NCBI GenBank assembly: GCA_964516295.1
Contig: CAZEYT010000018.1
Location: forward strand, 1 to 40,902
Direction: 5' to 3'
DNA from: CAZEYT01 sp964516295
GTDB taxonomy: Bacteria > Verrucomicrobiota > Verrucomicrobiia > Chthoniobacterales > Terrimicrobiaceae
Length of the DNA stretch: 40,902 nucleotides
Of this stretch, positions 25,400 to 33,834 are shown one piece after another. Numbering within the stretch: the first letter of the stretch is position 1; the number at the start of each line of letters is the position of its first letter. A program made the translations under genes and the position numbers. Under the pieces are notes generated by a model that saw only the letters and a program-made list of their open reading frames with translations, was not told the DNA's origin and searched no databases.

Positions 25400-25436
25400 A
25401 ACCGCGCGGAGTTCATCTCCGCGCGGTTCGTTTTTT
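25400..25436 (+). terminator. Rho-independent terminator after the Cys-rich peptide gene
   Basis: AACCGCGCGGAG-TTCAT-CTCCGCGCGGTT is a perfect 12-bp stem followed by CG and six T residues, 17 nt after the peptide stop. It ends the plus-strand transcript of the zinc block and separates it from the convergent glycosyltransferase gene whose stop lies at 25436. Confidence 0.9.
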
Positions 25437-26722
25437 CAATCTTCGCCAAAAAGCTTCGCAATACGGCCCGCCAGTTTTCGGCGGGCGACGGCAAACGAGA
25501 AGAACTTGCGGCCGAGGTCGTAGTTTATACTCCCCCACTCCTCGCGGAGTGCTTTGTTCGAAAGGATCTCCCGCGTCTGCGCCACGACCTCGTTGGTGAC
25601 CAGCATCGACATCTCGATGGTTTTGAAACCCACGGGATCGATATCCCGGGCGTAGACCGCATAGGTATTGACGACGACCGGTTTCCGAAAATAGACCGCT
25701 TCCAGAAACGCATTCCCAAAGCCTTCGTAATAGCTCGGATAGGTGACCAGATCCGCGTGCGGATAGATATCGTAGAGTGTGTAGATTTTTCGTCCATCCA
25801 TCGTGAATCCTCGTGTTTCCCCAACGCGGTCGTCGACAAAGAGGGCCGTGATCCCGGCGTCCACGATGCGTTCCTTAAGGAGCTGTGTATAGGCATCGCC
25901 TTCATCACCTCCGGGGTGTGAGAGAACCAGACGCAGGCGCGGATCATCGAGCCGACGGAGCAGCTCGATCGAATGTTCAATTCCCTTCCGCGCCACCAAA
26001 CGGGTCGGCTGTAAAACAAGAAGATCGTTATCATCCACGCCGATCTCGCGACGAAAATCGGACGCATAGTCATCCAGCTCGGGCGGCGGGGTTTCGAAAT
26101 CGATGACATTCGGGATCACCGTCGAAGCCTGACCGTAGCGCCGCGCGAGTTCCTTCTGCTGCATGGTGTTGATGACCACGTGCTCAAGATTCGGAGGAGT
26201 CGGGGGGAAAGCGGCCGCAAGATAATCCGGCGCGGAGGTCATGGTGAACCGCTCGCGTTCCCAAGTGAAATCGTGGTGATGCGCGACGGCTGGGAGACCG
26301 GTTTCCGCAAGAACCTCGGTCACCGCCAGCCCGAGCGGAATGTGCATGGGAATCGCGAGGATGTTTTGCGGCACGAGCATTTCCAGGTCGAACTTGCGAA
26401 CGAACGCATACAAAGAATCTTTCAGCCGTTCTTTCATCGCTTGGACGCGGTCGCTGATTTCACGTGGACGACGGGTCGTTTCGAAGAGGTGTTGCTGAAT
26501 CTCGAGGACCTGAGGGTGGTTGAAGAAAGCCAGCGGCTCCAAGTGGCTGCGTTCCGGCGGGGTGTTGAGAAGTCCGGCCATCCAATAGCACTCGGCCCCT
26601 TGCGCCTCAAGGATCGAAGCCCATTTGAGTGCCTCCAGCGAAACGCCGTCGGTGCCATGGAACCGGGTGGAGACGAAGCCTATGCGGCGGGGAAACTTTT
26701 CGGGAAATCGAGAGGTCGTCAC
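25436..26722 (-). CDS. Glycosyltransferase family 4-like protein
   Basis: 428-aa cytosolic GT-B enzyme. The N domain starts RRIGFVSTRFHGTDGVSLEALKWA. The donor-binding C domain shows VLQPTRLVARKGIEHSIELL, the dimension-typical LVTYPSYYEGFGNAFLEAVYFRKPVVV with the E-x7-E region, and a complete end. GTG 26722 opens the frame 24 nt after the HAD gene stop. It is the third gene of a minus-strand set (GT, HAD, GT) divergent from the GpgS-like gene. Together they suggest a glucosylglycerate-derived solute or oligosaccharide, with this enzyme adding a second sugar; that is inference. Confidence 0.85.
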   Translation of the reverse strand: MTTSRFPEKFPRRIGFVSTRFHGTDGVSLEALKWASILEAQGAECYWMAGLLNTPPERSHLEPLAFFNHPQVLEIQQHLFETTRRPREISDRVQAMKERLKDSLYAFVRKFDLEMLVPQNILAIPMHIPLGLAVTEVLAETGLPAVAHHHDFTWERERFTMTSAPDYLAAAFPPTPPNLEHVVINTMQQKELARRYGQASTVIPNVIDFETPPPELDDYASDFRREIGVDDNDLLVLQPTRLVARKGIEHSIELLRRLDDPRLRLVLSHPGGDEGDAYTQLLKERIVDAGITALFVDDRVGETRGFTMDGRKIYTLYDIYPHADLVTYPSYYEGFGNAFLEAVYFRKPVVVNTYAVYARDIDPVGFKTIEMSMLVTNEVVAQTREILSNKALREEWGSINYDLGRKFFSFAVARRKLAGRIAKLFGED

Positions 26723-26746
26723 AAGTGGTATCGGCTTTAATCGGGA

Positions 26747-27445
26747 TCACACGGGGGTTTGACGGCCGGCCCGCAGGCGGTTTGACAATTCGTCCCAAGA
26801 AACCCCGCCGCCGTAGCGCCATGTCTGAAATCCCGCCCTGGCCGCGGGTTCAACGTCATTGTCGGGGCGATCCCCAATCATGACGACTTCTGCGGGCGAG
26901 ATCCCGCGCTGAGCCCAACGTGCAGCCAGGAGGCGAAAGACATGGGGATCCGGCTTGCTGAACCCGTTTTGAAACGACCAAAAGAGAAGATCGGGTTCGA
27001 AGATCTTCCGATGGTCCAGCCCCAAGGCGGCATCGAGTTCCCGAAGCGTGTAAGCCTGCGCATTGGAAACAATTCCGCAGGGGACGTGTTGTTCCCGGCA
27101 AATCCCGAGAAAATCCGCTACGCCATTCGCCAGCCGGATTGTTCGCTGGAGTTGGGCGTGGGCGAAAACAAAATCCCCGAATGAGGCGTCGGGACTCACC
27201 TCCATCGCCCGGGCCACAATCGATGTCCATTGCACTTCCGGAAATTTGACGCCGTTACTCTTTGCGGCGGCATGATCTTCTTCGACCAGTTGTCGGCATC
27301 GGATGGAAAGAGCGTCCAACGACAAAGCGCGTGCTTTGGGAAAAAATCCGGCCAGAAGAGCCTGCCAGCGGCGGGCGGCATCCGGTGGCGGTGGTCCCAC
27401 CTCCAACATCGTTCGGTAAACATCGAGAAGAACGCCTTTGATCAT
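26747..27445 (-). CDS. HAD-superfamily phosphatase
   Basis: 232-aa haloacid-dehalogenase-fold hydrolase. Motif I is LLDVYRTM (nucleophile Asp near residue 8, dehalogenase-like DVYxT form), motif II IVSNAQ, motif III GFSKPDPHVF and motif IV MIGDRPDNDVEPA; a helical cap lies between I and II. Start ATG 27445 overlaps the glycosyltransferase stop (ATGA). In this context the likely substrate is a phosphorylated glycosyl-glycerate made by the neighbouring GpgS-like enzyme, but HAD specificity cannot be read from sequence. Confidence 0.88.
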   Translation of the reverse strand: MIKGVLLDVYRTMLEVGPPPPDAARRWQALLAGFFPKARALSLDALSIRCRQLVEEDHAAAKSNGVKFPEVQWTSIVARAMEVSPDASFGDFVFAHAQLQRTIRLANGVADFLGICREQHVPCGIVSNAQAYTLRELDAALGLDHRKIFEPDLLFWSFQNGFSKPDPHVFRLLAARWAQRGISPAEVVMIGDRPDNDVEPAARAGFQTWRYGGGVSWDELSNRLRAGRQTPV

Positions 27446-28980
27446 TTTTCCATGAGAATCGGATAAAGAAACGCCGCGTCGAGACGCTGATTGAGAAAAT
27501 GCGTTTGGGCGGTGATCGCTGCGGCTCGATCCGTTTCGTTGGAGGCGCGTAACGCAAGTTTCAGCAAACGCTTCGCGCAAGCGTCCGGATGAAGAAACCG
27601 TGCCGCCCGCGACGGCCAGCGGGCCGGTTTGAGTTTGCCTGTTCGAAGCGGCTCCAGCCACGGATTCTCCACCAAGCAGGCCGCGAAGGCTTCCTCCGGC
27701 GGATGGGAAAGAACCTCGAATTGGGCATCCAAGGAAAGTCGGCTGAACGGAACGGAACCTGCCGTCTCGGTGAGCGGAGGTTTTGCACAACGTCTTCTGG
27801 CCGACGGAGGAAGCATGGCTGTCCAGCAGCTCCAGATCCGCCGCTGTCGTGTCACTTCCTGCCCATAATTGAAGAGCGCGGGTGGGATTCTGAGATCCTC
27901 GTAAAGATGCGGAAACCGAACCCCGAGGCGGTCCAAGTCGGGTTGCACATTGGGAAGACTCCGGGCGATAAGGGGACGCCCAAGCTGCATGGACTCGACA
28001 AACGGAAGCCCAAAGCCCTCCTGGACCGACGTGAGCAAGACGGCCTCCGAGGCGCAGACAAGCTCGTCGACCGCGGGAGCGTCGCCGCGGTGGTCCGCCA
28101 GAATTCCGAAGCGCACTTTCCAACGTCCGCCTTTGGCAGCCTCCTGGAGACGGCGGGCGTAGTGTTGTTCGTCGCGGGAGCTCACGCCGGCGGTGGAAAT
28201 GAACCAGTGTCCAGGACGAAGCAGGCGCGTGAGAAAAACCGCCTCGGCCAGATTCTTCCGCCGGAGCAGGCGCGTCGGAGAAATCCAGACGGGTGACGAA
28301 TCTCCCAGTTCGCGCTCAAGCCAGCGCTGCGCGGCGGCGACGGATGAGGGCGCTTTTGCCGCAGACACCGGATTCGGCAGCCAGCCGGATGGCTTGAGGA
28401 GAAGGCGCTCCCGGTCGAAGGAATTGACCGTCGCCTGCGCGGTGGTGGCGCCCGACAAAAATACGCCGGGGGCCACTTCGTCCACGGTGCGGTATCCGGC
28501 TCGTCGGAGATCCGGCCATCGCTTCCAGCGGTTCTCAAACCAGAAGTCATGATGGTGCGCCAAGATACGAAGATTTGTGCGAGCCGCTGCCGAAGTGAGT
28601 TCCTCCGCCAGAATCGGATTCCGGGCAAGTCCCGGATTATGAACCCAGACGAGAGATTTATCGTGATCCCTGTTCGCGAAGGCGCTGTGGAGCGCAGCGT
28701 GAATTCGACGGCGAATCGAAAGAATGCCGGCTTGTTGTTCCGAGAGATACCGCAGCGCCGGTTCGCAGATGATTTCCAGCGGAACCTCGGAAATGCGCTC
28801 ACGAAACACTTGCGTCCAGCCGTCGCGGGCTATTTCCCCGGTGAGCAGCGCGACCTTGTCAAACCCGCCAGACTGCACGACCGATGGAGCATAAAGCTCG
28901 ATCACACGCCGCACGCCGCCCGGACGCAGATGGTAGTGCACAATGAAGAGCGTGCGCTGGCGGTGTGATCGATGAGTCAA
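27442..28980 (-). CDS. Glycosyltransferase (GT4-like) of the glycosylglycerate-type cluster
   Basis: 512-aa GT-B protein: LFIVHYHLRPGGVRRVIELYAP at the N terminus, LAHHHDFWFENRWKRWPDL, SPTRLLRRKNLAEAVFLTRLL and LTSVQEGFGLPFVESMQLGRPLIA in the donor domain. An Arg-rich stretch near residue 385 looked like a frameshift but flows into SVPFSRLSLDAQFEVL in the same frame, so I treat the gene as intact. TTG 28980 is the only start that keeps the first beta strand; it overlaps the region before the divergent gene. First gene of the GT-HAD-GT set. Confidence 0.82.
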   Translation of the reverse strand: MTHRSHRQRTLFIVHYHLRPGGVRRVIELYAPSVVQSGGFDKVALLTGEIARDGWTQVFRERISEVPLEIICEPALRYLSEQQAGILSIRRRIHAALHSAFANRDHDKSLVWVHNPGLARNPILAEELTSAAARTNLRILAHHHDFWFENRWKRWPDLRRAGYRTVDEVAPGVFLSGATTAQATVNSFDRERLLLKPSGWLPNPVSAAKAPSSVAAAQRWLERELGDSSPVWISPTRLLRRKNLAEAVFLTRLLRPGHWFISTAGVSSRDEQHYARRLQEAAKGGRWKVRFGILADHRGDAPAVDELVCASEAVLLTSVQEGFGLPFVESMQLGRPLIARSLPNVQPDLDRLGVRFPHLYEDLRIPPALFNYGQEVTRQRRIWSCWTAMLPPSARRRCAKPPLTETAGSVPFSRLSLDAQFEVLSHPPEEAFAACLVENPWLEPLRTGKLKPARWPSRAARFLHPDACAKRLLKLALRASNETDRAAAITAQTHFLNQRLDAAFLYPILMEK

Positions 28981-29046
28981 GCCACGTTATCGATAGCAGG
29001 CTTTCCGAGGTTGCTCAACCGGCGATCCGCGACGACACTCCGCCGA

Positions 29047-30303
29047 ATGTCCGATTTTTTCCAAGACGGCTCCATGGCCACGCTGCACCGCCTCGGGAAA
29101 CCGAATGTGGAAGCGCTCGAACGGGAGTTGGAGGAGTTCTCGAAGACAACACCGATTTCGCTGGTTCTTCCGTGTCACGTGAAAGAACTCGGCACACCGG
29201 CGCTTCGGGGGATCATTCGCGAACTGAAAAACGTCCGATACATCAACCAGATTGTCGTCGGGATCGACGGAGCGAACACGGCCAGTTGGGAGAAGGCGCA
29301 GAAAATTTTCGGCCAACTGCCGCAGAAGCCGGCGCTGTTGTGGAACGATGGACCGCGCATTCACAAATTGATCGAGCGCCTGGCGGACTCGGATCTGGAC
29401 GCGGGACCGGGCGGGAAAGGCCGGAATCTCTGGCTGTGCTTCGGATATGTGCTGGCAAGCAATCAAGCACGGATGGTGGCCGTGCATGACTGCGACATTG
29501 TGACCTACAGCCGGGAGATGCTGGCGCGGCTTTGCTATCCGGTCGCACATCCGAATCTCGGCTTCGACTTTTGCAAGGGATTCAGCGCCCGGTTCACGGA
29601 CAAACTGAACGGCCGGGTGATGCGGCTCTTGTTTACGCCACTGGTTCGGTCGCTGCAGAGCATTCTCGGGGAGAATCCGTTTCTCACCTACCTCGACACC
29701 TTCCGCTATCCGCTGAGCGGCGAGGTGAGTCTGGATCTGGACATCATCCGCCGGGCGCGGGTGCCGTCGGACTGGGGAGTGGAAGTCGGAACCCTGGCCG
29801 AGGTCTTCCGTGTGTCGTCGCCCAAGGCCATTTGCCAGGTCGATGTGGCGGAGGTTTACGACCACAAGCATCAGGAGATCTCGTTCCGCGATGCGAGCAA
29901 GGGCCTGAACAAAATGGCGGGCGACATCGTGAAGTGCGTCTTTCGCACGCTGGCCGGACATGGGGTGAAATTGGATCAGGGAACCTTCGACACGCTTTTG
30001 ACCGCTTACGTGCGGAAGGCCGACGACACGATGCGATTCTACGCGGCCGATGCCGAGATCAACCGGCTGAAATATGACCGTCATCAGGAGGAACTCGCGG
30101 TGGACACCTTTGTCCGGTCGATTCGCCATGCGGCGCGGGAGTATCTGAACGATCCTCTTGGCGACCCGATGATTCCAAACTGGAACCGTGTGGAAGCCGC
30201 CCTGCCGGATTTTCTTCCGGCGTTCCATCGAGCGGTTACCGCGGACAACAAGCCGCGGGGAGAAAGCGCGGTGCAACCTCGGAAGAAGAGACGCCCGCGC
30301 TGA
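29047..30303 (+). CDS. Glucosyl-3-phosphoglycerate synthase-like glycosyltransferase (GT81-like)
   Basis: 418-aa GT-A enzyme related to GpgS, which joins glucose from NDP-glucose to 3-phosphoglycerate. It starts MSDFFQDGSMATLHRLGKPN, has ISLVLPCHVKELGTPALRGII, NQIVVGIDGA, the metal-binding AVHDCDIVTYSREML (DxD-like), FCKGFSARFTDKLNGRV and DWGVEVGTLAEVF. ATG 29047 is preferred to 28972, which adds a non-conserved Arg-rich leader and would overlap the divergent gene. The organism likely makes glucosylglycerate or a derivative as a compatible solute. Sugar donor not certain (mannosyl variants exist). Confidence 0.82.
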   Translation: MSDFFQDGSMATLHRLGKPNVEALERELEEFSKTTPISLVLPCHVKELGTPALRGIIRELKNVRYINQIVVGIDGANTASWEKAQKIFGQLPQKPALLWNDGPRIHKLIERLADSDLDAGPGGKGRNLWLCFGYVLASNQARMVAVHDCDIVTYSREMLARLCYPVAHPNLGFDFCKGFSARFTDKLNGRVMRLLFTPLVRSLQSILGENPFLTYLDTFRYPLSGEVSLDLDIIRRARVPSDWGVEVGTLAEVFRVSSPKAICQVDVAEVYDHKHQEISFRDASKGLNKMAGDIVKCVFRTLAGHGVKLDQGTFDTLLTAYVRKADDTMRFYAADAEINRLKYDRHQEELAVDTFVRSIRHAAREYLNDPLGDPMIPNWNRVEAALPDFLPAFHRAVTADNKPRGESAVQPRKKRRPR

Positions 30304-30306
30304 GTG

Positions 30307-31500
30307 TCAGCGTGGGTCGGTGATCCGGCCGAGGAAGAGGACGACGTTGGTGGGAATGTGGCGGACGATGAAGAGGAATGGTCGGTCCACCCGCAATGGA
30401 ATTGGCTTTTCCGATTGAACGGGCAGCGAAAGACGCATCATCGTGACCGCCGTCGCGGCTGCCGCTTCGAGTCCGGCTTCGTCGATTTCGACAAAGGTTT
30501 TGTGAAAGACATCGGAAATCGCCAGGCGCGTCGCATCGTCCGGCGGAGCCATCCCGGAGAAATCTGCGCTCCCGGGCGGCACATCGAACGCGGATGGCAT
30601 GCCGAGATCTTGCAGCAGGGATCCGAGCGGGATGGTCGGAACGGCGAGGCGGAATTTCGGGAGGGTCAAATCCACCTCGTGCGTGGTGAGGTTTTTCAGC
30701 GTCGCAAAATCGAAATCGTCCGGAAATCCGGGCGCGTCGGATTTTGAGTTGGGGAGGAGCAGGACAAACTCCAACGAACCCGAAAGGGGGAGGCCGACGA
30801 GGGTAAAGTCGGGACTTTGCAGATAACCCATCCCGCCCGAGCGGTTCATCATGGGCACGTCGGTCGTCTCGCCACCGGGAAGCGAGAAGGTCCGGGGGCG
30901 GGTGGCGCTTTTTTGGAAGACGGTTTCCCAGCCCGCTTTGAGGTAGAGCGCGTTGACGAGCACGAGGAGGGTGTCGGCAGTGATGGCACCCGGGGGCACG
31001 AGGTCACGGATGCGATCCTCGGTTTGGTGGGCCACCCAAGCATTGACGAGCGCCGTGGCGGCTGTGGCTTCCGTCGCAAAGTCGAGGGTTTCCATCGGAG
31101 CGCGAAAGGTGTCTTGGAGAAGACGGAGAAACGCCGGGCGGAAGGTGAACTTGTCCGAGCCGAAGAGGCGGTTGGCCACGCGAATGGTGGCATTCTCCCC
31201 CGCTCCCGCCGTGATGGCTTGGTCCATCGTGGAGAACGCCCCGGCGACCTCCGCAGCGGGGCCTTCAAAGGAGAGGGTCGAGGCCATTTGCTCGCGGGTC
31301 GTCCCAGCCGCTCCGGCATAGGTCATCGCCAGAGCGAATTGAATCGAATAGGGCGAGAGGCAGAGATTGCCCTCGATTTTGCCAGAGGCCGCCTGAAAGA
31401 TCCGCAGGCCACCGCGATTGACCATCTGCGAAGCATCGAGTACCGGTTTTGCGACGGCGAAAATCGGGCTGAGGGCGAGAGGGAATATGATCCAGCGCAT
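30307..31500 (-). CDS. Secreted serpin protease inhibitor
   Basis: 397-aa serpin with a signal peptide (MRWIIFPLALSPIFAVA). It has the family sequences NLCLSPYSIQFALAMTYAGA, LVNAWVAHQTEDRIRDLV, LVNALYLKAGWETVF and the C-terminal DRPFLFIVRHIPTNVVLFLGRI. The reactive-centre loop follows the inhibitory pattern: hinge EAGLEAAAATAV with small residues, then TMMRL-SLP. Counting from the conserved P15 Gly343 puts P1-P1' at Leu357-Ser358, predicting chymotrypsin- or subtilisin-like targets. It converges on the GpgS-like gene with 3 nt between stops. The frame is open upstream but the ATG at 31500 begins the signal peptide. Confidence 0.93.
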   Translation of the reverse strand: MRWIIFPLALSPIFAVAKPVLDASQMVNRGGLRIFQAASGKIEGNLCLSPYSIQFALAMTYAGAAGTTREQMASTLSFEGPAAEVAGAFSTMDQAITAGAGENATIRVANRLFGSDKFTFRPAFLRLLQDTFRAPMETLDFATEATAATALVNAWVAHQTEDRIRDLVPPGAITADTLLVLVNALYLKAGWETVFQKSATRPRTFSLPGGETTDVPMMNRSGGMGYLQSPDFTLVGLPLSGSLEFVLLLPNSKSDAPGFPDDFDFATLKNLTTHEVDLTLPKFRLAVPTIPLGSLLQDLGMPSAFDVPPGSADFSGMAPPDDATRLAISDVFHKTFVEIDEAGLEAAAATAVTMMRLSLPVQSEKPIPLRVDRPFLFIVRHIPTNVVLFLGRITDPR

Positions 31501-31611
31501 GAGGGGATATGGTAGCCAGGGACGGGGCCAATGCGAGGTTGTTCGGACCTGCGTGGAATCGGAGATTTTTGACTCGTCCGGATGGCCACTCCCCGCTTTG
31601 ATGCGCGGCGA

Positions 31612-32601
31612 ATGGACTCGGTGACGCAAGCTGCATTGGGAGCCGCCGTGGCCGAGGCCGGGCTGGGACGGCGTCTGGGAAACCGCGCGGTTCTTTGGGG
31701 CATCGCCTTGGGAACGCTGCCGGACTTGGATATTGTTTTCTATCCGTGGCTCGATCAGATCCAGCGCTTGGAATGGCATCGCGGGCTTTCGCATTCTCTG
31801 CTGGCCATGACCGTAGCCTCGCCGCTTCTGGCTTGGGTGATTTCCAAACTTCATGGAGGAAAGGTAGGCGTGATGCGGGCAGCGGTCACGGTGTGGCTCA
31901 TTCTCTTCACACATGTATTGATCGATGTCTTCACCGTTTATGGCACGATGGTCTTTGAGCCGTTCAGTGACCTGCGGGTCGGGTTTAACAATCTGTTTAT
32001 CATTGATCCCCTCTTTACCGTGCCGCTGCTGATTGGCGTGGTGGCAGCTTTGTTTTGTGCCCGGGAGTCCCGGGCAAGATTTCGCTGGAATGCCGCCGGG
32101 CTGATCGTGAGCTCGCTCTATGTTTTGTGGAGTTTCGGAGCAAAGGCGGTGGCGACCGAGCGGATCGCCGAGGCAATGGAGCGGGAAAACATCGTGCCGG
32201 TGCGATTTCAGACCTCGCCGACTCCTTTCAACACTCTGCTCTGGCGCGGATTGGCTGAGACCGAGGCGGGGTTTTACATCGGATATCACTCGCTTTTGCG
32301 ATCACAGGAACCGGTCAGGTTTCTGTTTATCCCGAAGCCGAGGGGCGCCGTTCCCGCCAGGAGGGTGTTTGATCGCCTCGTGTGGTTTTCCGAGGGCTTC
32401 TTCACCGTGGAGGAGACAAGCGGTGGATGGATCGTGCGCGATTGGCGATTTGGCGACCTCCGGCAGCCGGATGGGTCGATCGAATCTGTTTTCTCGTGGA
32501 GTGTGCCGGAGCCGGACGACGCAGAAGCGCTGCAACCGAGGCGGGCGAGATTTACGGCTGAAGCCGTGAAAGATCTGAGAGAGCGGTTACTGGGACCGTG
32601 A
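31612..32601 (+). CDS. YdjM/DUF457-type membrane-bound metal-dependent hydrolase
   Basis: 329-aa inner-membrane protein. MDSVTQAALGAAVAEA is the family's canonical start, so ATG 31612 is used over 31582. Metal-ligand residues are visible in LPDLDIVFYP and EWHRGLSHSLLA, with a third site in LFTHVLIDVFT. At least four membrane segments follow (for example LFIIDPLFTVPLLIGVVAALF). The C-terminal ~130 residues are a soluble domain. Substrate unknown; this family is linked to LexA/SOS control in E. coli only by name. Divergent from the serpin. Confidence 0.85.
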   Translation: MDSVTQAALGAAVAEAGLGRRLGNRAVLWGIALGTLPDLDIVFYPWLDQIQRLEWHRGLSHSLLAMTVASPLLAWVISKLHGGKVGVMRAAVTVWLILFTHVLIDVFTVYGTMVFEPFSDLRVGFNNLFIIDPLFTVPLLIGVVAALFCARESRARFRWNAAGLIVSSLYVLWSFGAKAVATERIAEAMERENIVPVRFQTSPTPFNTLLWRGLAETEAGFYIGYHSLLRSQEPVRFLFIPKPRGAVPARRVFDRLVWFSEGFFTVEETSGGWIVRDWRFGDLRQPDGSIESVFSWSVPEPDDAEALQPRRARFTAEAVKDLRERLLGP

Positions 32602-32612
32602 GTTGTTCGCAC

Positions 32613-32652
32613 AAAAAAAGACCGGGCACCAGAGTTGCCTCCGGGCCCGGCC
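32613..32652 (-). terminator. Rho-independent terminator of the sigma factor gene
   Basis: Read on the minus strand, GGCCGGGC-CCGGAG-GCAA-CTCTGG-T-GCCCGGTC forms a long stem of 14 pairs (two G-U) with a GNRA-type GCAA tetraloop and a one-base bulge, followed by seven T residues. It lies about 25 nt after the sigma factor stop at 32678 and just past the stop of the convergent membrane hydrolase. Confidence 0.88.
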
Positions 32653-32677
32653 TCCTACCTCAACCACAGTGGTTTGG

Positions 32678-33523
32678 TCAGACGAGCGCTTCCGCTTTCG
32701 GGCGCTCTTTCTTGTTCAAAGCTTTGCGGAGTTTGGTGAGAGCGATGTTTTGAAGCTGGCGGATCCGCTCGCGGGTGACGCCGAATTTTTCTCCGACTTC
32801 CTCGAGCGTTTTCGGACGCTGACCGTCGAGACCAAAACGAGAATTGATGATCCGGCGCTCGCGGTCGTCGAGGACATCCAGAAGATCTCCGACCTCGTCG
32901 CGAAGGTCCTTGTCGCGGAGCATTTCAAAGGGATCCTGCGCCTCGGCGTCGCTGACGATTTCACTGAACTCTGTCGAATCATCGTCACCGATGGGCTGGT
33001 CGAGCGAGGTCGGACGAATGGCGGCGCTTTTGAGGGACGATACCTTGGCGACGGGAAGACCGATCTCTTCGGCGAGCTCGTCATCGGTCGGTTCCCGGCC
33101 GAGTTCCTCGGTCATCTGCGTCGAGACCCGGCGCATTTTCGCGATCTTGTCGACCAGATGAACCGGAAGACGAATGGTCTTGCTCTGGTTGGCGAGCGCG
33201 CGCTTGATGGATTGCTTGATCCACCACGCGGCGTACGTGCTGAGCTTGCCGCCTTTCTTTGGGTCGAAGCGTTCGACGGCCTTCATGAGGCCGATATTCC
33301 CCTCGGAGATCAGATCGAGGAGCGGGAGACCGTAATTGCTGTAGTCGCGGGCGATTTTTACCACGAGGCGGAGATTGGAACGGACCATGTGGGCCCGGGC
33401 CTCCATGTCGCCGCGCTTGATTTTCCGGGCCAACGTGACTTCCTCGGCCGGGGTGAGCAGCGGAAAGCGAGCGATTTCACGGAGGTAGAGTTGAAATCCT
33501 GTGTCGGAGTCTTCGATAGCCAT
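32678..33523 (-). CDS. RNA polymerase sigma-70 factor lacking region 1.1
   Basis: 281-aa sigma factor. Region 1.2 is DTGFQLYLREIARFPLLTPAEEV. Region 2 is complete (DLISEGNIGLMKAVERFD, GKLSTYAAWWIKQSIKRAL), as is region 3, and region 4 has the helix-turn-helix TLEEVGEKFGVTRERIRQLQNIALTKLR. The absence of region 1.1 and the short non-conserved insert make it a group 2 (RpoS/SigB-of-actinobacteria-like) factor rather than the ~600-aa primary RpoD. ATG 33523 gives MAIEDSDTGFQ. A strong terminator follows, so it is a single-gene transcript. Confidence 0.93.
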   Translation of the reverse strand: MAIEDSDTGFQLYLREIARFPLLTPAEEVTLARKIKRGDMEARAHMVRSNLRLVVKIARDYSNYGLPLLDLISEGNIGLMKAVERFDPKKGGKLSTYAAWWIKQSIKRALANQSKTIRLPVHLVDKIAKMRRVSTQMTEELGREPTDDELAEEIGLPVAKVSSLKSAAIRPTSLDQPIGDDDSTEFSEIVSDAEAQDPFEMLRDKDLRDEVGDLLDVLDDRERRIINSRFGLDGQRPKTLEEVGEKFGVTRERIRQLQNIALTKLRKALNKKERPKAEALV

Positions 33524-33834
33524 GGGTCGTAGGGTTCTATAAATGAAACGTTCCAAATGGCCGACTGGGTCGCGGAATTTTGGAGATTCGGCGGTTTACA
33601 GGCATTTAGTTAACGTCACTAAAGATGTGACAGCGAAGGATTCGGAACGTTCAAAGCGTCTGCAAATCTTTTTTCGAGGCCGTGACGGATGTCAGAAATC
33701 CCTGCAAATGCCTGATTTTCAGGGACTTGCAACAGACAACCCGCCCGGCAGGGACTCGGGCGAGGAGATTTTTTCTTCGGTGATGATCACGCTTTACAGA
33801 AAAATGCGGAAGACGTGATAGTGTCCGGCTCGCA
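33524..33834. other. 311-nt divergent control region between sigma factor and hom
   Basis: No credible gene here; a 91-codon open frame at 33543-33818 has no family features. It contains inverted repeats TTTAGT-N7-ACTAAA (about 33604-33622) and an overlapping GTCAC-N7-GTGAC, and the likely promoters of both flanking genes. It is noticeably more AT-rich than neighbouring coding DNA. Confidence 0.6.
33793..33821 (+). promoter_or_regulatory. Predicted promoter of hom-thrC-lysC
   Basis: TTTACA at 33793-33798 and TGATAG at 33816-33821 with a 17-bp spacer. The predicted start would leave only about 7 nt before the hom ATG at 33835, and no Shine-Dalgarno is visible there, so the mRNA may be nearly leaderless. 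Prediction by eye only. Confidence 0.45.

Noticed and set aside
27442..28123. Possible double frameshift in the glycosyltransferase (Arg-rich stretch near residue 385)
   Set aside because: The Arg-rich stretch is followed in the same frame by conserved-looking SVPFSRLSLDAQFEVL and no other frame gives a better protein.
33543..33818. 91-codon plus-strand open frame between sigma factor and hom
   Set aside because: No domain, composition unlike coding neighbours, and it covers the promoter region of two genes.
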